DNA of 64,000 nt. Origin: Tachypleus tridentatus (lineage: Eukaryota > Arthropoda > Merostomata > Xiphosura > Limulidae). Position numbers and translations under genes: made by a program. The notes below the pieces were generated by a model. That model ran no database searches. It worked only from the letters and a program-made list of their open reading frames with translations, and had not been told where the DNA came from. The stretch is taken from assembly GCF_004210375.1 (NCBI RefSeq), contig NC_134833.1, positions 18,655,396 to 18,719,395 on the forward strand. Direction: 5' to 3'. Below, one piece after another: positions 57,101-64,000 of this stretch (position 1 is the stretch's first letter; each line of letters opens with the position of its first letter).

Positions 57101-60100
57101 TAAGGATATGAGTGACCTTCACAAGGGCTGAGCTATAGACCAGACAGACTCCCCTACTTCATCACTACAAGTTAGCGATTGTTGTTCCTTTAACAAATCT
57201 GACTTAGTTACGATGTAAGGCTGAACCGTTTTCTAGAATTTCACTCAATAAACTAGTGAAATTACAAAATGGCTTACCAGAAATGAGAACCTTAGTAAGT
57301 TTGGCTACGAAATCTCAGATTGTCGTCACAGAAGAAAGTGGTAGGGCTCTTAGCAACTAGAGAACTTGGAAAACACTGCCTATGGACCAAGCGGGTGGGT
57401 GGTGCCTACTACGAACGCGCGATTTAAATGGCCGAATGTAAAAGATAGGGTCAATCATTTCAAGATGGCGCCCAGCGACGGGATATTAAATGGAAAGACA
57501 AGAAGGCACGATAAATTGAAGAAAGTGGTATTAAAGTATAATACTTGTACTTGCCTCAAAAGGCACAGCAAGTATTCATAAAATAGTTTACGTATGGCTT
57601 AAAATGTTTATATTCTGAATAGACATTTCAAGTATGAGAACTTTATAAATATTAAAATAGTACCAAAGGTACAGAAGAGATTAAATGTATTTATACACTC
57701 AAGTAAATAAACGCCAAGAATTCAGCCTCACAAAAACTCGTATAAAACTTATTCAGGTACAAATAACTCTTAATAAGGGCCGGAACCACATCAGAAAACA
57801 TGTTAAATTATTAATTTTAAATTTTAAATCGGTGGGGAAGTATATAAATATTCCAATGGATAATGTAATTTTTTTAGAACACTCTGGAAAGCTGCCAATT
57901 AAGTTTTTTTGGTTTTTTTTGGTCTCTGTCTGTCTGTCTCCAAGTCGAGCTTTCTTCCAGACGTGTAACAATTCAAACATGTGTGTAACCCTTTCAAGCA
58001 CACAGAACCTTTTAAAGTGTGTTTATGCTGGCTCTAAAATACGGTTTCTAGAATCGAATAGCTTCATAATTCTCTTCTAATTGCGTTCTTACAACAGAAG
58101 TACACGTAGGTAAAATGTGTACACTTTTCTCAGTCTGACTAGTAATAATGTGTCAAAATATGAAAAGCAGGTTAAATATTGCCAAATATAGTAGAAAAGT
58201 AAATTAACAGCGAGTTATGTGTGTCTCCCAACATTTAAAAGTATATTGTGTTCGACTTTCAGCGTATCCACAACATTAAATGAAATAATACATGTTGGAT
58301 ATATCTCATTACATATATATACGCTACAGTTCAAGAGTTTAGACGAAACATTTACTGAATTACAGCTGTCAATATGCATTTTCCACTTTACATTGGTAAT
58401 AAAAACTTTGGAAACATTAAAGTAAATAGTAATATGACATCAAAACAATTAATTATGTAAACGTTAAAGTTACTGTTTATTCGATATTAAAATAATTGAT
58501 TATGTGACATGTTTATTTCACAGTCACAGTTAAACTTGGGTCAAATGCAAAGTATAGTCTGTCCGTGTCACCATATTGAAAATATCATAGTCAGTTCGTC
58601 CTATATTTTTTTTCAAATTAATTTAAGTTACATGTTAAAGTTACTGTAATAACAGTGACTTCAACTACACTCAGGTGGATGTTGATTTTGTACAGATATA
58701 ATTATCCTATGCGTAAACTCGACTGGATTAATAAAACAAATGACTTTAACCACGAAACGACTAACTGCTGTACAAATTACCGACGTATTAAAAGCATTCG
58801 ATCGTAACCTGAAGGTAAATGCAAATAATTGTCTGCGAAAACTGAAACCAGACGTAAATAGATAGAACGGTTTCAATGAATTACCTGCTTCAGTTAACAC
58901 CATGGAGTGTTGACTGACAGTGTCTGATTAACGGACTGAAATTATCAACTTAATAACCTCGATTACTCTAATGAGAAATGTATGCAAGTTAATAGGTTCT
59001 CAGTAGTTATTCTGATAAAGTAACTATTGTTATAGTTTGTGTAAGTTACATTTCTTGTCAGCTTGCACGCGCATTACGGGATATATATGTATTGTTTTGG
59101 GATAAGCGTTAACACGCTTGCGTGAGCATATTCTAAACACCGTATAAACGATCTAAAAATTTATAACCTATTTAACCTTTACTGGTGTTGTACTAAATTA
59201 CACATCGTTTGCAAGCGAGTTGTAAAATGAATATAGTCAGATTTTCATGAAAACCGCGCGTCTTTAAGACAATTGCACTGTTAAGGGGAGTCGTGTCGTT
59301 ATACGTATATATAATTACACGATTAAATTCGTTTACGGAATGTTAACAACAACATTTTTGAAGTTCATTTAGTAAGGTTATCTCTGCCACGTTCTGTTTT
59401 AGTGTCCTGAATTGGTCAAATTTCCTTTAGCCATAAAAAGTGACAATAAACCAGCGTAACAAAACAAACATGCACAAACAGTTTCAAACTTTCGCAGCTA
59501 GGTCCTCGTATAACGTTTTCCAGTTTATTTATTAAATTTTCGCTACGTATCCTAACTTATCAGGTAAACCAAATTTTTCATATGAATAGGTTTCTCTCAG
59601 AATAGCATATTCTAAACATTAATGGAAGTGGATCTGTTGTAAACGTTTGATATAACGTTGTTACACCTGTCTGTTAGAAATCAACATACTGTTAACATCG
59701 CATTTGACGTCGCTGATTAATGTTTACGGTGTACTTGTATTAACTATGAAGTTAACAAAATACCAGTCTGTTGACATATTTCGATTAAAATATGATATTT
59801 GTGTTTATGAGCAGAAAATGCCCATAAACTTCGTCTTGCTTCACAGATATATAATCGATATATTTGATTTCTCTATCGTATGTAGAACTTGTAAAATAGT
59901 TTTACCATCCGATTAGAGGCAGACAGATACGAGTGAACGGCGTTTTGGAAACTGCAATTCAACTCGTTACGTGACTGTGTGTCACTTTGCAATTCTATTT
60001 TATGAAAAAGATTCTTAAATGTAAATTATAAGAGATCTCGTAATTACTTCAGAATATTTAATTAGAAGCCAAATAAAGAAATTATGTAATATAAAAGTTA

Positions 60101-60174
60101 TTTTAATATATTCAAGAGTTCGCATAACTTATACGTGATGTGTTGATGGCTCAAAGCGCTATTAACTTATAACT
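54186..60174. other. 6-kb stretch without recognised SINEs or genes
   Basis: The longest interval without a family A or B element. From about 55500 to 56900 it is richer in CpG (ACACGCGCGCTCG, GAGCGCGCGCG) and holds a full CRE TGACGTCA at 55773-55780, a TATAAAAG at 56147 and CACGTGATTGGCTCGG near 56676. Open frames of 60-131 residues (for example 57685-58080) have no recognisable domain. A weak CTCF/YY1-like string TTCAAGATGGCGCC is at 57459-57472. Confidence 0.5.
55773..55780. promoter_or_regulatory. Palindromic CRE octamer
   Basis: TGACGTCA inside CTATATGACGTCATGAACG, in a CpG-richer interval. Confidence 0.4.
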
Positions 60175-60298
60175 AGCCCTCCGCTAGTACAGCGGTAAGG
60201 CTACGGATTTACAACGCTAAAATCAGGGGTTCGGTTCCCCTCGGTGGGCTCAGCAGATAGCCCTTTGTGGCTTTGCTAAAAGAAAAAACACACACAAA
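60175..60298 (+). mobile_element. Family B SINE, best-preserved copy
   Basis: AGCCCTCCGCTAGTACAGCG then GTAAGGCTACGGATTTACAA. The T arm AGGGG/CCCCT around TTCGGTT is perfect, and acceptor-like ends CCCTCCG and CGGTGGG pair at six of seven positions. It continues through CAGCAGATAGCCCTTTGTGG and CTTTGCTAAAAG to ACACACACA, so it is a SINE and not a free tRNA gene. It is the only SINE recognised between 54.2 and 64 kb. Confidence 0.88.
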
Positions 60299-60646
60299 CT
60301 TGTAACTACAGGACGCGCATATAACTCTCCTAACCTATATTACAGGATTCTCAATTAGTAATATTAGCCAACACTACAATGTTTCTGGCTGATGTAAGAT
60401 AATTATAAGTTAGATAATTCGTTTCATTATTGAAGCTGAACTTAAAAACTGCACACAGATTTCCTAAGAACGTGTAACACTTGTAAGTTGATAGCTGTCG
60501 ATAAACTATTATACAGATTAGTTATAATGACATACAACTTCTCAATTCGTGGTGTTTTGTAACAAGCTAAAGGTACTTGGGTGACTTGGAAACTATATTA
60601 GTAGTATAGACATTTGAAATAAAAATAATTTAACACGATTATGTTA
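60299..60646. other. Spacer
   Basis: AT-rich, nothing recognised. Confidence 0.5.
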
Positions 60647-61760
60647 TAAAAGGTAAGTTAAGGGTCATATTGAGCCAAAAAACGTTCTGAAATGACAGTG
60701 TAGCGTAACAAGAGGTCAGTTAAGGACCATATTGAGCCATCAAACGTTCTGAAATGACAGTGTAGCGTAACAAATGGTAAGTTAAGAACCATACTGACAC
60801 AACAGACGTTCTGAAATGACAGTGTAGCATAACAAAAGGTAAGTTAAGAACCATACTGACACAACAGACGTTCTGAAATGACAGTGTAGCGCAACAAAAG
60901 GTCAGTTAAGGACCATACTGACACAACAGACGTTCTGAAATGACAGTGTAGCGCAACAAAAGGTCAGTTAAGAACCATACTGACACAACAGACGTTCTGA
61001 AATGACAGTGTAGCGTAACAAAAGGTAAGTTAAGAACCATACTGACACAACAGACGTTCTGAAATGACAGTGTAGCATAACAAAAGGTAAGTTAAGAACC
61101 ATACTGACACAACAGACGTTCTGAAATGACAGTGTAGCGCAACAAAAGGTCAGTTAAGGACCATACTGACACAACAGACGTTCTGAAATGACAGTGTAGC
61201 GTAACAAAAGGTAAGTTAAGAACCATACTGACACAACAGACGTTCTGAAATGACAGTGTAGCGTAACAAAAGGTAAGTTAAGAACCATACTGACACAACA
61301 GACGTTCTGAAATGACAGTGTAGCATAACAAAAGGTCAGTTAAGAACCATACTGACACAACAGATGTTCTGAAATGACAGTGTAGCGTAACAAAAGGTAA
61401 GTTAAGAACCATACTGACACAACAGACGTTCTGAAATGACAGTGTAGCATAACAAAAGGTCAGTTAAGAACCATACTGACACAACAGATGTTCTGAAATG
61501 ACAGTGTAGCGTAACAAAAGGTAAGTTAAGAACCATACTGACACAACAGACGTTCTGAAATGACAGTGTATCGTAACAAAAGGTAAGTTAAGAACCATAC
61601 TGACACAACAGATGTTCTGAAATGACAGTGTAGCGTAACAAAAGGTAAGTTAAGAACCATATTGAGCCATCAAACGTTCTGAAATGACAGTGTATCGTAA
61701 CAAAAGGTAAGTTAAGAACCATACTGACACAACAGACGTTCTGAAATGACAGTGTAGCGT
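60647..61760. repeat. 62-bp tandem repeat, about 18 copies
   Basis: The unit is AACAAAAGGTAAGTTAAGAA, then CCATACTGACACAACAGACG, then TTCTGAAATGACAGTGTAGC and GT. Diagnostic variants are GGTAAGTT or GGTCAGTT, GTAGCGT, GTAGCAT or GTATCGT, and TGACACAACAG or TGAGCCATCAA (the last in the outer copies). Most units hold AAAGGTAAGTT, an exact 5' splice-site consensus on the plus strand. Confidence 0.95.
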
Positions 61761-64000
61761 AATGTAACAAGGTGGTGTGTTACACGGGCAGTTAAAAAAT
61801 ATGCTAGTATTATAATTGTTACGAGGTTATGGAGATTTGTAACCACGCTAATGTTACGCAGTACTGTATAGGTTGTGAAATCAAAATCCAGGATTAAAAT
61901 ACCGACCAAGTTTCTTACATTACACATGTTTATGTTACTAGGGCAACACAGTCATGTTGCGTTGGTAGATGACGAAACATGAAACACCTGTGTGTTACAA
62001 CAGTTCACTCTAGACTAGTTCCACTGAAGAAAAAAATAGCACATGAATTAATATTGTAACACATTCCTGTGTTACACGGCAACACGTTCGTCGCACAGTC
62101 AAATAAACCAATCTACCAGAGCTGTGCACACCTCGATAAGTTCGTGCACGATACTTAACACCGCAAAGTTTCTAAAATACACGCTACCTGTAGTCATGGC
62201 AACATGATTAATGAGGTGGTGGAACTGTTGTATGATTAGTTTGCACACAAGATGCGTTGAATTGTATTATGGCTTTAGTCAGACATCCCATAGTGTCCAT
62301 CTTGTGTCTATGTGTTATTTGGAGAGAGTGGGGTTAAAGGTCAAGGGTAACGACACTACTTTTCACAGCTATGAAACAGTGTCACCGAACTTACGTATCA
62401 AGAATGGAGTTAAGGTTAAAGGTCAAGGTCACATAATTTGCGATTGAACAACAGACAACGAATAAAAGGTCGGATTGTGCAGTTGGACACTTTGATTTCC
62501 CATTTTTATATGACCCCAGAATATAAGGTTAGGGTCAACTGGTCAAAAATCGAAATAAAAGAGATTACCAGTCTTTACTTATGCTAAATTGGATTTTTTT
62601 GTTTTGGCGCCATCTATCGTGTAATGTGACACCTTCAGAAATTTCCCCTTACTAATTTCTTGAAGACATTATGCAATCTACAAAGACAAACAATGTGTTT
62701 TTCATTTGTTTAGCAAGTTTTTGACGAAATCTCTCTTCACCTTTTACTTGTTCAAGAAACGAGAGACACGAGGACGTTTTTACTGATTTGCCTGAAACTT
62801 GTATAGATAGCTGGTTTATTATTATATTAATCGTTAATTGATATACATAAACAAAACAAAAACCTAGTAAATTGTGTACATGTGATTAATTGTTGCACGC
62901 CTACAGCTTAGTTAAACTTGCCTTGTAGGTGGCTTTGAATACGCCATTAATTCGTAAAAAATACTTTGGACAGGTATAAACAAGTATGTTTGCACAATAT
63001 ATTGTACCACTAGCCGTATAATGTGGTATATCATACAACAGTAATACACACACACAGATTTTACACGTAAACTAATTTAACGCGTTACATTGTTAATGTA
63101 AGTGCAACCTTACTCTGCACAATGCAAAATAACTGTTAGTGTCAGTTGTAGACTGCCAGACAGACATTTGTTTAGTGTGACCTCTGAAGACATAGATTAT
63201 TTATATTGATGTTGTACTGACACGTGAATTAATGTATGAAATGAATTTTTTTCGTTATTAGCAACTGCTGATGTATTACAACCTCATTCAATACATAGTT
63301 AATATACCATGACAAGAAACAGCAGTTGTTAGTATGGTACTTATATGTCATATCCATAACACATACCAGCTATTGGCAGTTTGAGGAATCACAATTCTAC
63401 TTTCCATCACACCCAAAAGGATAAGCTAATAGCATACGTTTAATAAAACTTGAACCACGTTTTGTTGTAATGGACAAAAAGACTGGATTTTCCATAACAT
63501 GTTCTTCAATTTGTCAAGATGAAGAGCTGAAATACTGATAATGTTGTATCTTATTAAGCACTGTGCTAATTAGTCCAATGTCCACTAGACCACACTTTTT
63601 TGTACACCCTGAAAAGAACTAGGACAGGGAAGCAGTACATTGGTGTTAGCAACTCATATTTGAGATACTATAAACATAATAATAAGATAGGAAGTAAATA
63701 TAGTCCATGTGACTCAATACTCATGTACAGTTCAGAGAATTAGACAAAATTATTAAGTAACAGACAAAGAAGAGATTACAACACAAGTTATGTGACAGTT
63801 TGCTTGCTTGGTTCACTTTATATATGATTCATATACCTTAACCCTGAAATAAGATATTAAAACATCAAATAAAAATCAATTTCAATAACTTTTCATCAGA
63901 TATGCCATAGAATATAATGCTTATAAAATCGTCCGATGTTAATATATAAATATTTAATTGTATATCTTGTCCCATTTCAAGTGAGTTATGCTGGACGTAC
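61761..64000. other. Right-edge unique stretch with nuclear-receptor half-sites
   Basis: No gene recognised. The half-site clusters at 62338-62537 and the CTCF-like string at 62607-62620 (minus strand ACGATAGATGGCGC) are the only notable signals. The final 1.3 kb is plain AT-rich DNA. Confidence 0.5.
62338..62537 (+). promoter_or_regulatory. Three clusters of tandem AGGTCA-type half-sites
   Basis: AGGTCA AGGGTA at 62338-62349; AGGTTA, one base, AGGTCA, AGGTCA at 62413-62431, which includes TCAAGGTCA, the monomer site of FTZ-F1 and ERR-type receptors; and AGGTTA GGGTCA at 62526-62537. All are on the same strand with zero or one base between halves (DR0/DR1). Nuclear-receptor binding is inferred from the motif only. 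Confidence 0.4.

Noticed and set aside
57685..58080. 131-residue open frame as a gene
   Set aside because: No domain, no codon bias visible and an overlapping minus-strand frame of similar quality; expected by chance in 64 kb.
60175..60298. Genuine tRNA gene
   Set aside because: The T arm and acceptor ends pair well, but the anticodon stem is poor and the sequence continues into the family B tail, so it is a SINE.

Overview
This is AT-rich, gene-poor animal DNA. No stretch looks like a bacterial or viral genome, and I found no open reading frame or exon that I can assign to a protein family. The longest open frames lie inside minisatellites whose unit is a multiple of three, or are short and without motif. 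The best clue to the organism is dozens of tRNA-derived SINEs whose sequence I associate, from memory only, with horseshoe crabs (Xiphosura, Chelicerata). That assignment is moderate at best. The window is most simply an intergenic or intronic segment of such a genome.

Layout. Positions 1-500 are a GC-richer island with nested hairpins. From 1.2 to 7.7 kb there are SINEs, an 87-bp tandem array (4088-5212) and a 31-bp array (5677-5965). From 8.2 to 11.8 kb two tandem arrays lie almost end to end: a 45-bp minisatellite, then a 3.1-kb satellite of about 41-bp units with higher-order structure and about 28 CACGTG boxes. From 12 to 25 kb SINEs are dense and flank a 55-bp array (19758-20533). From 25 to 44 kb there are scattered SINEs, a promoter-like cluster (29.07-29.19 kb), a small piggyBac-type MITE (36930-37154) and a 51-bp array (42571-42812). 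From 44 to 54 kb more SINEs surround a TATA/initiator pair (50.74 kb) and a CRE/CCAAT cluster (51.6-52.4 kb). From 54.2 to 64 kb SINEs nearly vanish: one copy at 60.2 kb, a 62-bp array (60647-61760) and clustered nuclear-receptor half-sites (62.3-62.5 kb).

Mobile elements. Family A (about 265 bp) has a Thr(CGT)-like tRNA head and about 28 copies. Family B (about 100 bp, Val(TAC)-like head) has about 19 copies. A few copies have other heads, one of them His(GTG)-like. All families end in a similar tail, AGATAGCCC followed by TGTAGCTTTG, which suggests mobilisation by one LINE machinery. Two family A copies carry an internally inverted segment, and one is reduced to its first 35 or so bases joined to the tail.

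Regulation. About two dozen sites across the window resemble the CTCF core, several very closely, and they lie outside the SINEs. With the CRE, CCAAT, E2F-like and nuclear-receptor clusters this fits a regulatory landscape, but every such call is motif-by-eye and none has been tested.
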